Source: Leucogyrophana mollusca (Eukaryota; Basidiomycota; Agaricomycetes; Boletales). Taken from it: a stretch of 64,000 bases of DNA. The translations under genes were made by a program, and so were the position numbers. Shown here piece after piece: positions 38,166 to 50,396 of this stretch. The notes beneath the pieces were generated by a model. That model ran no database searches, was not told the origin of the DNA, and saw nothing but the letters and a program-made list of their open reading frames with translations. How positions within the stretch are numbered: position 1 is the stretch's first letter; each line of letters opens with the position of its first letter. The stretch covers positions 123,727 to 187,726 of the forward strand of contig MU266356.1 in NCBI GenBank assembly GCA_021014945.1, written 5' to 3'.

Positions 38166-38856
38166 CTAGCTACTTGCTCGGAGCGCAGCGACAGTCGTGC
38201 CCTTGAAGCTGAAGCCATAGTCCAGCAATCAGTGCTGATCACTGGGTCACCAGCACGCAGAAGATACATACCCGAGGAACGCATCACCAGGATCGGTGAA
38301 CGCCCTGCGGTCAAACAACGTTATCAGGCGCAGAACAATGGCAAAAAGTCCATTTCCAGTGGAACTTACATGTGCCCTCGATCGCTCGATACTCCCAGAC
38401 TCTCTAGGAAGAATTCTGAAAATTCCTTTGACCACTTCTTAGCGTTCTCAGGGTTAGTGTTCCAGAGACTTATCTGTTGTCCAGGACGAGACTCAAATAA
38501 GCGGAGACGATCGCAATTGGTGATAACGAATGAAAGACTCACAACATGCAGCCTGACTGCGGGCTCAAATGTTCCGCTGAAGGCTAGGTTGGGGTTATAG
38601 TGAAAGTCGATACTGAATTCGACCTCTGGTTTGCCAATGATCTCTGAGGCTTTCTACCGACAGAGGTATAGATGTTAGCTTATGGCTAAGAGGTTTAGCA
38701 CCCGCGCGGGAACTGCGAGTACCTTCGAGAACTCAGATACGAAGGGCTTGATTTTGGCATCATCGAGCTGGAGTTCGGGCCTGCTCAGCACAGTCGACGA
38801 GGGTGAGTGAAAGAGGAACAGACCTTGACATTCGTGATCAGTGTGAGCAGAGGCAT
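38166..38856 (-). CDS. MIF-type tautomerase, copy B
   Basis: This tandem paralogue of copy A has the same exon layout. It starts MPLLTLITNVK (ATG 38856, catalytic Pro next), then DDAKIKPFVSEFSK. It continues with SEIIGKPEVEFSIDFHYNP (the active-site Lys in GKP), FSGTFEPA, NTNPENAKKWSKEFSEFF, SSDRGHM, AFTDPGDAFLG and FKGTTVAALRASS. This copy is nearer the family consensus than copy A. It lacks a signal peptide, as is normal for MIF proteins. About 120 residues. Introns are short, with GTCTGT, GTACTC, GTGAGT, GTAAGT and GTATGT donors. The intergenic distance to copy A is only 275 bp, consistent with recent tandem duplication. Confidence 0.9.
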
Positions 38857-39367
38857 TGTTATGAATGGTGATGTGATGGTCTGGAGAACAAGTTAGCGAC
38901 AAGTCTCCGATCGTAATACTTATGGCGCATCACGCAGTCGTGGACTGACGCAATGGGTGACCAAAAGGGGACGTATTGCCCCGCTTTCCCGCAAGCGCAA
39001 AGATAACTGTCGAGAATCACAGGTGCATTGGTGTGGGTATAACCATCTGGCGGTGGTAGGCGGAGAGCGCCAAAAGCACCCCAAAGCCCCGCCCAATGCA
39101 TCCAATACGCCGGAAAGAAGGCAACCTCGAACGATATGGTGGTCGATCGTTGGCATGCCAAGATCAAGGCTTACTGTGTGCGGGGAAAGCACGGCGAATG
39201 CAACATGGTATGTAGCTTGAAGTGTCCCGTATTACAGATGCAGAGGAAGTATGTAAAATACGAGGGAAGCCCCTCCCGTCTGCCATTGGCACAATGGATA
39301 GCACCCTTCGATGAAGGAATAAAAATTAATCCGTCAACAATAATTGAAAATGGCAGGGATAAGTTAC

Positions 39368-41597
39368 TCAGTCAATCTTGGCCGTGCGAGGATCAGCACC
39401 ATTCGCCGCACGGACGTTGACGACGCCTCCCGCGACCGAACTCAGTGCGTGGGCATAGAAATAGGAGCCGCGAGCAAGAAGGTCTTGCTCAACAATACCG
39501 AGAACGTCCGTCATCACCAGTGGCCACCCAAACCGCTGGCGGTCCTCTATCGTTATGATATCTGAAGCCATGAGCGCCCCATGATCACTGATGTAAGCCA
39601 AGTTTCCGGGATCTCGTTCGTCCGTGGCGAGGTAGAACCTGAAGTGAGGGCAATCAATTAGACGGGGATAAAGCAAGGGAAGAATAAGCGCACTTGTCAT
39701 TTACAGCAGGAGTATCACGCTGAAGCTGAGATTGATCAGCGCTTACGTTTGGTACTGCGTACGTTGAAAGGGAGCCGGGGCGTATCGAGCGAAGGACCCC
39801 TCTACCCTCATCCAGACGCCCCTTGATCCGTTGAAGGTGATCACCGAGTTCAGTCTGCATGACCCAGCCATATCTCACAACTGCATATCACACGATGCGG
39901 GTCAACTTTGCCGAGCGGTGAGACCGGATGAATGAACACTCACAGTCTCCTCTACGCATGTGAGCACCCATCCACATCCTTCCCCCATTTCTCTCGGTCA
40001 TGGTCTTGTCCATCGCGGCGGCCAGCCGCTTGACGCTGTCGGTAGGGTGAATTTCGAACAATACCAGACGAGAGAAGTCGTCTCGGCTAGCTGTCGTTGT
40101 AAATCGGAGTCCGGCCTATAACGCACAAGTGTCGGTCAACAGCCTAGGTAGTGCCCTATAACGTTCATTACCGGTTTACGTTCGTAATGTATTTCCCCCC
40201 TAAGGAGCAACACGTCTGCAGTGTAATGTCTGTAGTCTTCCACATAGCCTCGGATAGAGTCTCGAGGAGCAGCCTGTCGAATTGGATTTACAACGTTCTT
40301 GACATAGTCCATGCCAAGGCTACGACAAGATCGGTCACTTTCAAACATACCGATACCGAGAAATAGCTACTTACGCGCCATCGTACGTATACAGAGGTTC
40401 CCAGCCGTTGTCACGTAGGACCATTTCGAGGCCCTCGTCTGATGAGATGCCGCCAATGCCGTGCGCTTGAAGGATTGAACGTGCTTGGTCCCACCCCAGC
40501 ACGTACTGTCGTCCTGATTGCGGCAAGCCACTTTCCAGGTTTCGATATATTGCCGACTTATCCCCCTTGTTCCAAGTTCCATATTCGCCGCGGCTCTTCT
40601 CGCCTCCTGCGGCATTCCAGTCACCTCGCTTCTTCATATCTTCCGGTATGAAATCCACTCGGTTAACGCCTCGAGGATCATACCATGAGTTGTCAATGAC
40701 CACCAAGCTTGGCCGCTTGCGTGCATCGCTTTCAAAGACACTTGGGTGTTGGTGGTACCTTTCTGTCTCCCAAAGTCCGGTGCTTGCTTCCAAGTCGGCA
40801 GAAAGATTGTGCAGGCGGAGGTATTCGGATACGAGAAGAACAGGTTGCGTGCGTCGCAGGTGGGTGATGTTGACCATCACCGTCATGGGTATCCGCCAAG
40901 CCATCTGCTTCTCTTCGGGAAGGAGACGCCACTCATCTGAGTTCACTGCGTCGCCTCGGTTTACCATGGGGGCGTACGCGGCACAAACCGCGCTTTGGTA
41001 ATTGTAAATGTCTCCAACGTCGATCGCTAAAACTCGGACGCACTCACTTGTCATATTCACAAGAACGAGCGTACACGAATGATGGTATGATGACTGTGCG
41101 GTTCAAGAGCACGCCATGGAATAGCGAAGTTTCAATAATATACCGCATCTGAAAGCACAATGAGACAACAGGTCACTACGAGATCCATCGCTCACGTTGT
41201 TCCATCCTAACGCCATGCTATAGTCGCGAGCATAATACCCTTGCGTCCCAGAGACTATGCTTCTGAGGGTCTCAAGATCAAGTTCCTCATCTTCTCCCAA
41301 CGCTATTGGTGATACGGGGGCAGACGGTGATGTGATTGGTGACGATGAGCCCGAGTGGAATGGTTCACGCGAAGGGGCTGTATTGTCTAGAGGTAATAGA
41401 CACGAATCTGGGCGGTGCCCTGAGGTTGATAAGACGAAACCACCAAGGAGACCAGTAACCAATGCTGCGGCAAGTATGGCAATAGATGCAGGGCCACTGC
41501 GAACCAGTCTCAGCATTGACCAGTGAGACCTCTGGAAACGTGAATCTGGTCCCGCATTAACAGGTAGGTACCCTCCTGTTGAGAACCAGGTGGCCAT
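39368..41597 (-). CDS. O-fucosyltransferase-like type II membrane protein
   Basis: The first exon gives MATWFSTGGYLPVNAG (ATG 41597; a second in-frame ATG at 41516 is possible). A single transmembrane anchor (IAILAAALVTGLLGGFVL) and a Ser/Pro-rich stem follow. The lumenal catalytic region runs through several exons: LGWNN-MRYIIETSLFHG, NRTVIIPSFVYARSCEYD, RIPMTVMVNITHLRRTQP, then RMWMGAHMRRGDF, FYLATDERDP and YFYAHALSSVAGGVVNVR. The HMRRGDF and FYLATDE elements match the HxRRGD and donor-loop patterns of GDP-fucose O-fucosyltransferases, so a Golgi or ER glycosyltransferase is inferred. Exact family (GT65/GT68-like or another) cannot be settled by eye. Length about 550 residues. Confidence 0.75.
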
Positions 41598-42226
41598 GCG
41601 ACACGCAGATACTGGAGATGTTGTGGGGCAAGAGCTTGAAGGAAGATACTCACGGACGCGAAATTAGGGACGGCTTGTATGCTGTTGTATACACACGTTC
41701 TGCAGTTCCTTGCCCTGGCTGTGCTTCGAGTTAGCGCTGGTGGAGTGCGTGTTGTGCGTGCGACGCTGCTGCCGATAAAGGTGAGGCCTCTGATCCTCGG
41801 CATTGCCCGGCACCGACATCTCCATCAGTCAGGATTAACGTTCAAAGTCGCCTTTCTGCATCTACGCGCGGAACTAAAAACTGAAGAGACATTTCTTTGG
41901 GTAGGCTCGCCTACACGACGCACGGGGATGCTAAACAACTAAGTATTCTTCTCAGTGTAATACGCTGAGCAGCCAATTAGAAGTATGATGAACACCAGGC
42001 TAGTCTCTTGTCTCGGCACAACTCCACTGTTGATGCTTGACAATGTGACCCTGAAACTCTCATCATGATTTACATCTTCGTGCTGACAGAAAAAAAGGAC
42101 CGCCGTTATGGGCGCCCAGCGCTCGAATATCTTGGGAACCGTCACATAAGGTGAAGGAACCTGACCATTTTTGCTCCTAGACCGTCACTACAAAGTCCCC
42201 TCTGACGCGATTCCCTTGGCTGCAGT
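41598..42226. promoter_or_regulatory. Divergent intergenic, glycosyltransferase and membrane protein 1
   Basis: 629 bp lie between divergent starts at 41597 and 42227. They hold both promoters. It is not excluded that the glycosyltransferase has a further 5' exon here. Confidence 0.4.
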
Positions 42227-43758
42227 ATGCCTAGTGGTATATCTCTGCAGCTGAAAAGTCGGCTGCTGTTTCTATTTACTTCTACAGCATCAGTGCTGGC
42301 TGATTATTACATTGATGATACCAACACAACCCTGACATATTCCTCTGGTCCCAAGGCCGCATGGGCGCCGTATGCCGTCGGAGGAGAAACGCTCGAACTC
42401 CTCTTGCCCAATGGCACCTATCAAGTCATCGATGCGTTTGCCTGCTATAACCAGACCTAGTGAGTGCTTCTCGCTGCATGCTCATTTCATGCGTGCTGAC
42501 TTATCTAGTCGCTGTATGTCTGTTTTTCTTGATAGCTTATCACTTCCCTAATGTGCCACAGATGCTGCATGTTTCGACACCGACGACTGCCTACTTACGA
42601 TTCCGTTTACTGGTAAGTGTGGTGGCTTCACGTTTGAGATCCTCCGCATCTGTTGACAACTGTGCCGCAGGATCCGGAATCACATACTTTGTGTTCCAGT
42701 CCGGCCCCGTGGGCATAAATGCCACTATTACAATTGACGGGAAATCGCCTCAGACCACATTTCTTGCTGCGCCACCAGGACCAGCTTATCAGATTTCCAA
42801 TGTATCGATGTTCAATGTTCAGGGACTCCCTTCCGGGTCACATTCCGCCCAGATTCTTATCAATGACTTGTCGGGTTCTTATAGTGGGATGATGTTTGAC
42901 TACGCGTACGTCAATGAAAGCACCGTTGCCACTACGTCCACAACGTCGGTGGGTTCGACCTCATCATCATCCCCGTCCACAACGATGTCTCCGCCACCGC
43001 CGTCTTCTGGGTCACAGTGAGTAAATTCTCTATCTTGTATTCTTGTTGGTTGGGTGTTCATTTCGAGTAGTACCAATATCGGTGCAGTAGTTGGCGGGGT
43101 AGTTGCTGGTATCGCAGTGATTGTCGCGGCCGTCTTTGCTCTTATGTTTTTCCGACGGCGAAAGCGCAGTGGAAATCAGATGGTAGACTTGCACTCCGAG
43201 CCAAAAGTGACGCCGTACGACCCATACGCGGCCTATGATCCACCCCCTCATTCTACGAGTCCGACCGCTCGCACCATTGCCGACACCTTGTCGACAACAT
43301 CAATCTTAAGTCCCAACAGACGCAACGAAAACGGAGATGTTACTCAAGCACGCCTCCCTCCCACTCCCACTCCTTTTACTTCAAGCGCGAGCTCGTCGTC
43401 GATACCACAAGATCGTAAGTCTCGACTTGCCTTGGCGAACGATGTGGATGGAACCAGTGCAGCGTTCTCCGCAGGTCATGCAGCAGGCCCTGCGCCGTCC
43501 GTTAGCCAGTCATCCTCAGAGCCTGCACAATCGCCACAAACAGCGCGTCAAGCGCTGTCACCATCTCTTACCGACGAACAGGCGGACTTTATCAATAGCC
43601 TGTACAATAACAACGTCCCTGCTGCCGCTATCGCGCGAGTGATGGAGAGGATGCTCGCGGATCGTGGCTCGGGATTAAACGAGTGGGAAACGGAAACGAG
43701 GTTGTCTCGCGCCTATTCGACCACGGCGCCCCCAGCCTATGAATTCGAGGATTTATAG
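42227..43758 (+). CDS. Receptor-like single-pass membrane protein 1, complete copy
   Basis: This is the best-preserved member of the array. The start MPSGISLQLKSRLLFLFTSTA is a signal peptide. A lumenal or extracellular domain (about 230 residues) has N-glycosylation sequons (NTTLTY, NGTYQV, NESTV) and paired Cys (AACFDTDDC). A Ser/Thr/Pro stalk, a small-residue-rich transmembrane helix (GAVVGGVVAGIAVIVAAVFALMF) and the stop-transfer FRRRKR follow. The cytoplasmic tail is disordered and contains LTDEQADFINSLYNNNV, then AAIARVMERMLA, and near the end APPAYEFEDL (a PPxY motif). Exons: 42227-42459, a 5-bp micro-exon 42509-42513, 42562-42612, 42671-43016 and 43071-43758. The micro-exon is required to keep frame. 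The family is recognisable by architecture only; function unknown. Confidence 0.85.
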
Positions 43759-45908
43759 TCGGGATCCGCAGCGTGCGGAGATCGAGGGGTGGGTGATATA
43801 TGGTCGACTGGAATGTTTCGAATTACAATAGTATCGTGGTTTCTCTTTTTGCTGGACAGTCACTCATTTGCTTTATATTTACCACTCCTGGATCAAGTCT
43901 ATACCTGCACTTCTAATGTCACTTATTTAGAGTCTCGGCCTCAGCCCATGATTATCGGTTGGGATGTACGTCACTCTAACACCATCTCCCCCCAGTGCAT
44001 AGGGTGATCGCCAAACACGAGTGGCCCGCGCGTTTGTCGGCCAGCCCAACCGCCTCTACGCGCACATTGATCCCACCTTATGCTATACCAGAACTTCGAT
44101 GATGTGCATCACGGGCTATTCTCGTGAAGGGTGGATTCGCTGGCAGTGCTTTGGCTCCAATCGTCTCTTGGAAGTATTGATGGCGGGGCTCAGACCCACC
44201 TTGTGGTATCTAGCCTTCACAACCATCAATTCGGAATCTACCATATCTGATATCAATCGCAAGGATTTAATTGATAATCAGAGACCACAAGGAGGGTATG
44301 ATATTTCCCTCCCCCGTCACAATCCCCCTTAACGGACGAATAGGTGGCTGTTGGTGCTAAGAACACCATCATCGACAGCGGAAACGCTGCCTTCAGGAAC
44401 TCTGGATCCGTGATACCGTACCAAAGCTATTCGGCGTATTGAACCTCCTGGAGCTTCGTTGGAAAAACTCAACATTCGATGTGGTGGAGGTGGAACGATC
44501 TCTCTGAAGTCTACGTTGACTTTTTGGAGTTTCCCTGTAGTGATGCTACTCCTGCGTCTTGTGTCACACCCTGGATCCAATACTTATCTGTAGACTTTCT
44601 GCAAATCACTCACAGCATTGTCTTGCGTCTGTCCGTGTTTTTCCTTCAGTGACAGTCCAGCCCATGCCAACGTGTGGCCGTCAGCTTATTTCCAGCGTGC
44701 AAGGGCGCCTTCCTATTCGTTCCGGAGTATCCATGGTGTGCCATATTCGTCGTTGGGTGAGTGTTTCAGTCCTATACTGGGGAGCACGACTGAGATTGAA
44801 GCATCTCTACAACTTTCGGCGGCTTAAGAATGACTATACCGGGTTCATTGTCTACAGTGGCTCGTGGGGTGGGCGGGCGGATTCTTCGCTATCGGTGCGG
44901 ATACGATCCTCGCTGTGACAGCGGTCGGAGTGCTTGCCCTTTGAGCTGCTGGAACAGACACCATATTTGGTGTGGTGATCCAACGTTGCACGGCTCGGAC
45001 AAAGACTTGTCAGTTATACCTTTAGCTATGATTCACTTTCCCATCTTGTCTCCTCTTGCGAGCAAATTTTATGACCACTATTACCAGAGGCAAGGCAACA
45101 CTTGTCTGCAGCGCTGTCCATTGCAAATGCACTATCGCCTGACTATATGAACGAAAAGCAGTATTTGGGGGGAATATCAAGCAAAGACGAGATACCTCCG
45201 GAGCATGATGTGCGCAAGGCTACGGTAATAGTTGCCTTTGTTGAGTGGTTCTAGGTAGGCTTACACAAGATTCTTGCGTTATATTTCTCACTGAAGTGGT
45301 GTCGCGCTGAGATGCTGAGGAGGGGGAGGCACCCAACCTGAAATTACAGCACCTTCCATAAGTGGTCGCGGGCAATGCCGATTCGGAGATGACCAAAGTG
45401 AACACCACTGGGCCCTGGCTCGATGGTTTCCTTGGTTCATCTTTGCTCACGTCTGACTTGTCGTCATGGTACATCGCAACGGCAGGACCGACACTTGTAC
45501 AGCGCGGTGAATCACCTTTTTTATTCAAGAGAGCTAGCACGTTGCCATGCTCGCGATGATTCGCGTACCTCTGCACCCTCGCCTGGCAAATTATTGGAGT
45601 TGGGTTGCGGGAACCCGTGCCTCCGAATCCATGCCTCAACTTGACCTCCGTTCATCGAGCCATTTATCGCATTTCAGGTTATCAATGGGGGGGATCAGTA
45701 CTGCGGTCACATCAACATGGCCTTCGATGCACTGCGTCGCGGTGGCTGCATAACATAGCATTTTTGGATTTCATCAGACTTCCGAAGACTATCATCGGGA
45801 TGCTTCCGGTTCATCCATATAATCAGGTGCGGCACCTTTCAACCTCACACCGTCCCCTTCTTTGCATTACTGACCACAAGAATAACTGAAGGTGTTAAGA
45901 TACTGCGA
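43759..45908 (+). other. Likely eroded ectodomain exons of the same family
   Basis: No gene can be assembled here, but short plus-strand pieces resemble family ectodomains. The clearest is near 44820-44880 (NDYTGFIVYSGSWGGRA, like the aspartate-rich, YSGSW-type opening of such proteins). Stops and frame changes intervene. Either many tiny exons or a decaying copy is possible. It precedes a transmembrane-plus-tail exon at 45909-46514. Confidence 0.35.
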
Positions 45909-46514
45909 GTGTCTGTTTCCTTGAGCTTCGTGTTTCGTCCTGACATTCATATTGTGTTTTCCAGCATGAGCAGGCTTTACATTATTATCGGAGTGTGCGT
46001 GGGTGCCACCGTCGTGGTAGCACTCATCGTTACTTTCCTTTGTATTCGCCGAGCGCGCGCGAATGTCATGGCTGGCGCCGGGGCCGTGGGAGCGAATCCG
46101 CAGCCCTTCTCCCTTCCTATAGCCACAACACCATTCATGTCATTCACCAGCAGGCGCGCTGATGACCGGCGCCTGTCAAGTAACAGCCTCTTGATCATAT
46201 CTTCCCGTCACCATTCCTCGTCCAGTTTGTGCTACAGTGGACAGTCGTTGCAGCCTGTCGCACAAGAATTGATCGGTCCAATGCCAGCTGTGCCAGATGA
46301 CCACACTTCCTCTGTCACGTTGCCCTTTAGCGCGGAAGAACCACTGCGCGGCAACCATCCTCTATCACGAGCTCATTCCCACTACACGGATGCGCTCGCC
46401 GACCTCGAAGCCAGCGCGAGGTTGGATCCAGGAAGGTCCGATAGCCCTGTGAGTGGCATACACTCGGAGACATACAGTCTTGCATCTTCTGAGTATATAG
46501 CTGTAGCAATATAA
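45909..46514 (+). CDS. Membrane protein 2, transmembrane and tail exon
   Basis: After a plausible acceptor (TTTTCCAG near 45963) the frame reads MSRLYIIIGVCVGATVVV, continuing as a transmembrane helix into FLCIRRARA, a stop-transfer. The tail (about 160 residues, Ser/Pro-rich) ends HSETYSLASSEYIAVAI. It lacks the LTDEQADFIN module and the PPxY motif that all neighbours share, so it is a divergent member or a different receptor-like protein. The 5' (ectodomain) exons could not be resolved. The upper boundary of the true exon is therefore uncertain. Confidence 0.5.
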   Translation: MSVSLSFVFRPDIHIVFSSMSRLYIIIGVCVGATVVVALIVTFLCIRRARANVMAGAGAVGANPQPFSLPIATTPFMSFTSRRADDRRLSSNSLLIISSRHHSSSSLCYSGQSLQPVAQELIGPMPAVPDDHTSSVTLPFSAEEPLRGNHPLSRAHSHYTDALADLEASARLDPGRSDSPVSGIHSETYSLASSEYIAVAI

Positions 46515-47412
46515 ACTACATCGGTGAGAACAATCGTGTTTCTGCCCTGGTATCCGCTCAGTCAACCATTCAGCAGTGAATCAGTACTTTGGTCCTGGTA
46601 ATCCTATGTGATCCGAAAAAAAACCATCCCCTCCACCAGTCTTTGCCTGGACTTTGAAAGCGTTCGTCTCAGAGAATGCATTCCAGCAGCCCCAGTGGGC
46701 TGGGATTGCTATCCGGCGGTACACAGCTCTTATCAGAATGAGTTTGTATGAAAAGCCAGATCCAAACTATGACAGGACGGCTCGAGCGCGTTTATTTTCT
46801 TGGCAAGTTTAACATCGTCGGAATGCCACTTGCTCATGGACAGTTGATAAAGTCATTCGTCTCCGCCTGTCGTGATCCAGCGAATCAGCAGGAATTTGTT
46901 GGCCTTTACAGGACCTTCCCGAGTTTGTCACCTTTGGCTGTCCTATACATTCTTTTCTTAATATCGAAGTTCTGATGCTGGTGCTTCATTTAGAGAAAAG
47001 GAGCCAAGTGATACCTTTCAGTCTTGTTGCTGGCTCACTGTGCGTTGTCAAGGCCTCGTCGCTATTTTGATCTGCCGCGATACATTTTTAGTCCCCCAAG
47101 TGGTTACCTATGTTTTTGCTTCAAGGCTGGTATGTACTTTATTCCCTAGGTCCCAGCAGAAGACGGAAGCTAACATTATGACCTCTGAGACCCGGTCTCC
47201 TGTAGCTATCATTTCAGTACAGAAATTCCACGAACGGTAAGCAGTAGGTCCCCTCCCCGTCGTTCGTGCCATCGTTTCTTTTCCCTGGCTTGCTGGTGTT
47301 TGGGACCTTGATGTTGATGTCATCATCATCGAAGCAGCTGTCCCGTCTTGGATTTCGTATCCACATACTTACAACTCGATCATGATGCGTCGCCAGGCTG
47401 CTATGAATCTGA

Positions 47413-48501
47413 GTGACAGCCTCTGTCGTTTCCCAGCGTGTCGCCTCCTTGTCTTCCCCGTTGCCTGGCCGCACTGGGAGCATCGAAACCTTTCCCCCTT
47501 CACTCGAAACTTCTTATATGTCGGAATCCGTCTGCGTGGACACAGAATACGTTGCCCAACTACAGCCCCCTGGCCCCAGTGCTCGACGTGTCTCGGACTG
47601 TGCATCATCCCTTCTCATATCTTCACGTGAAGGTAGGCACACCTTACATCTCAATCACTCAGGTGTCATCAATGTTCACGGAGGCTCAGCTCATGTTGGC
47701 CAAAGGGATACACCAAGCTACAACCGACACGAGCTGGAAGAAGTTGCTGTAGATGGGGCCACGAACAGTGTAACTAGTTTTGTCGCAGAGAGCACCACTA
47801 TTGTCCTGGGCGGCACCACAACTAACGCGGGAGGACAAGTCTTCACCTCAAAGGTCATACCGCAGTACATATCAGTAATATATTATTCATCTCCACCCCA
47901 ACCTACACAATCGTCTCCCAGTGCACGGTGAGATTGCCTGAAATATTCGTAGGCGCGTTGTACTGATGTGGCAAGTCGTAGAAGCTCGACCGTCGGGATT
48001 GCTGTGGGCGGCGTTGTTGCAGGCCTCGTAGGCCTCGCAGTTGTCATCGCCACCGTTCTATGTATCTGGCGACGAAAACGAACGAAGGCCTCCGAGTCGA
48101 TTTCCGAAATGGAGGTCCAACCATTTGTCTTTGATACCGCTCAGGTTTCCGGCCCATTTTTCCGCCAAAAACTCACTCGAGCAGCATCCCAAACTTCAGA
48201 TCCACCAAGAGATCAAATACACCTTCCATTGCAAGCTCACAATTCATCGACGGGCGGGGAGCCTCGAGATGTTGAGCCCCACATAACTGACGAACAAGCC
48301 GATTTTATCAATGATTTGCATATGAGTAACATGCCGTCGTCTGCTATAGCACGCGTGATGGGCAGGATGCTTGCTCGACGGGAATCTGGTGGAGCAGGCG
48401 GGTATAGGAGGTTAAGCGGGATATCTATCGGGACAGCACCTCCTGGCTATGACTACACGGGTGACAGCGCAGAGAGCCCTCCAAGTGTACCTAGCCGATG
48501 A
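47413..48501 (+). CDS. Membrane protein 3 of the family (5' end unresolved)
   Basis: An open ectodomain frame from about 47413 runs through GSIETFPPSLETSYMSESV and GRHTLHLNHSGVINVHG to a Thr/Val-rich stalk ending PTQSSPSA. After an intron the next exon gives a transmembrane helix (VGIAVGGVVAGLVGLAVVIATVLCIW) with stop-transfer RRKRTK. The tail carries ITDEQADFINDLHMSNM, SAIARVMGRMLARRE and APPGYDYTG (PPxY), ending SPPSVPSR. The sequence upstream (47270-47420) has a second open frame (VWDLDVDV, EAAVPSW) that is also conserved in copy 4, so further exons exist. No signal peptide was identified, so the start is not settled. Tail exon confidence is high. Confidence 0.6.
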
Positions 48502-49039
48502 ACAGGTCACTTCAGATACTACGCAAATCAATATCAGGGCGTTTGTAAAGGTGTACATCTTTTATCATTAACGGGTAACCCTCCAGTATGGGGAAGGTCA
48601 ATCCAGAAGTTTTGGGCCTGTGGAAAGTACAACACTGATGAAGGGGAAATTGACAGTCACGGAGTGTATTTCTCTCGACGTGATGGCTTCGTGACGCACG
48701 ACCTCTGACGGGGAGACAGAGACACTGTCTCGAGACAGTCTTACGAAGGTCAGTCACCTTTGGCTGCCCTATACATACTTTTGTTGACATCGAAGTTCTG
48801 ATGTTGCTGCTTTATTTAGATCGGAAAAGGGGTCAAATGATGCGTTTCAGGCTTGTTGCTCATTCGCTGCGCGGTGTCAATGTCTCGCCGCTGCGTTGAT
48901 CTGCCCACGATACATTTTTAGTCCCCTATGCGATTCGCACTTGTATTTGCTTCGAAGGTGGTATGTCCTTTATTCCCTAGGTCCAAATAGAAGACGGAAG
49001 CTAACACCATGACCTTTGGGACCTGGCCTCTTGTAACTA

Positions 49040-50396
49040 TTGTTTAATACAGCAAATTCCAAGAACGGTGATCCCATCGCTCGTGCCATGATTTCTTTGC
49101 CTTGCCTTGCTGATATTTGGGACCTTGATGTTGATGCCAAAGTTGTCGAAGCAGCCGTCCCGTCTTGGACTTTGTATCCATATACTTACGACTCGATCAT
49201 GATTCGTCGCCAAGCCACTATGGATTTGAATGGCAGTCTCTGTCGCTTCCCAGCCTCGTCGCCTTCTTTCTTGTCTTACCCTGGCTGCAGCGGGAGCATC
49301 GAAACTTTTTCCCCTTCACTCGAGACTCCTTATGACTGAATCCGTTAGGGTGGACACAGAATACGTCGACCAGCTACAGCCTCCTGACCACAGCAGCCGA
49401 TGTGTCTCAGACTGTGCATCATCCCTTCTGATATCCCCGCGTGAAGGTAGGTACGCCTTATATCTCAATCGCTCAGGGTGTCGTTAATGTTGAAGTAGGT
49501 TTCGCTCGTGCCAGCTTAAGGGACGCACCAAGCTACAACCTACGCGAGCTGGAAGATCCAGTTGGGAAGATGAGTATTGCAAATATTGACGTTGTTAAAA
49601 GCCCCATGGGCAGCGTCACCACGATCGAAACGATCTTCACCACGATCGAAACGGTCTTCACCCCAGAAGTACCAGTACCCACGACCGAAACAGTCTCCGT
49701 CTCGGGGGGACTGGTATTTACGATCGGGACAGTCACCTCAGAAGGACCAGTATCCACCCTATTCGCGGTGGCGCCCGTTGTTTCATCTCAACCTACACAA
49801 TCGTCTCCCAATGCACAGTGAGATCGCCTACAATGAAAAACCCGTAGGCGCAGTGTTCTGATGTAGCTTGTCATAGAAGTTCATCGGTCGGGGTTACTGT
49901 GGGCAGCGTCGTTGCGGGCCTCGCAGCCCTTGCAGCTGTCATCACCACTGTTCTATGTCTCTGGCGACGAAGACGAACAAAGGCTTCCGAGTCGAATTCA
50001 GGAACAGACGTCCAACCATTTACACCCGATACCGCTCAGGTTTCCGGCCCGTTTTCCCGCCAAAAACTCACTCAAGCGTCACCCCCAGCCCCAGATTCAC
50101 CAAGAGACCAAATACACCTTCCCTCGCCAGCTCACAATTCATCGATGGGCGGAGAGCCTCAAGACATTGGGCCTATCTTAACTGACGAACAAGCTGACTT
50201 TATCAATGATTTGCACATGAACAACATGCCGTCGTCTGCCATAGCACGCGTGATGGGCAGGATGCTTGCTCGACAGGAATCTGGTGTAGCAGGCGGGGAT
50301 AGGAGGTTAAGTGGGATATCCATCGGGACAGCACCTCCTGGCTATGAATACACAGATAACAGCGCAGAGAGCCCTCCAAGTGTACCTAGCCGATGA
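49040..50396 (+). CDS. Membrane protein 4, tandem copy with frame indels
   Basis: This is the tandem duplicate of copy 3. The stalk, transmembrane and tail exons are intact: VGVTVGSVVAGLAALAAVITT, WRRRRTK, LTDEQADFINDLHMNNM, SAIARVMGRMLARQE, APPGYEYTD, ending SPPSVPSR. The stalk has a short repeat of TTIET(I/V)F. In the ectodomain exon, a 2-bp deletion near 49335 (relative to copy 3) and a 1-bp insertion near 49479 break the shared frame. The ORF ends at SLETPYD and resumes in another frame. Either splicing differs or this copy is a pseudogene at its 5' end. The first codon of the frame at 49040 is TTG, so the true start is unknown. Confidence 0.5.

Noticed and set aside
40371..41060. Separate short gene inside the glycosyltransferase-like locus
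   Set aside because: It is an internal exon read without its upstream and downstream introns; splicing joins it to both sides in frame.
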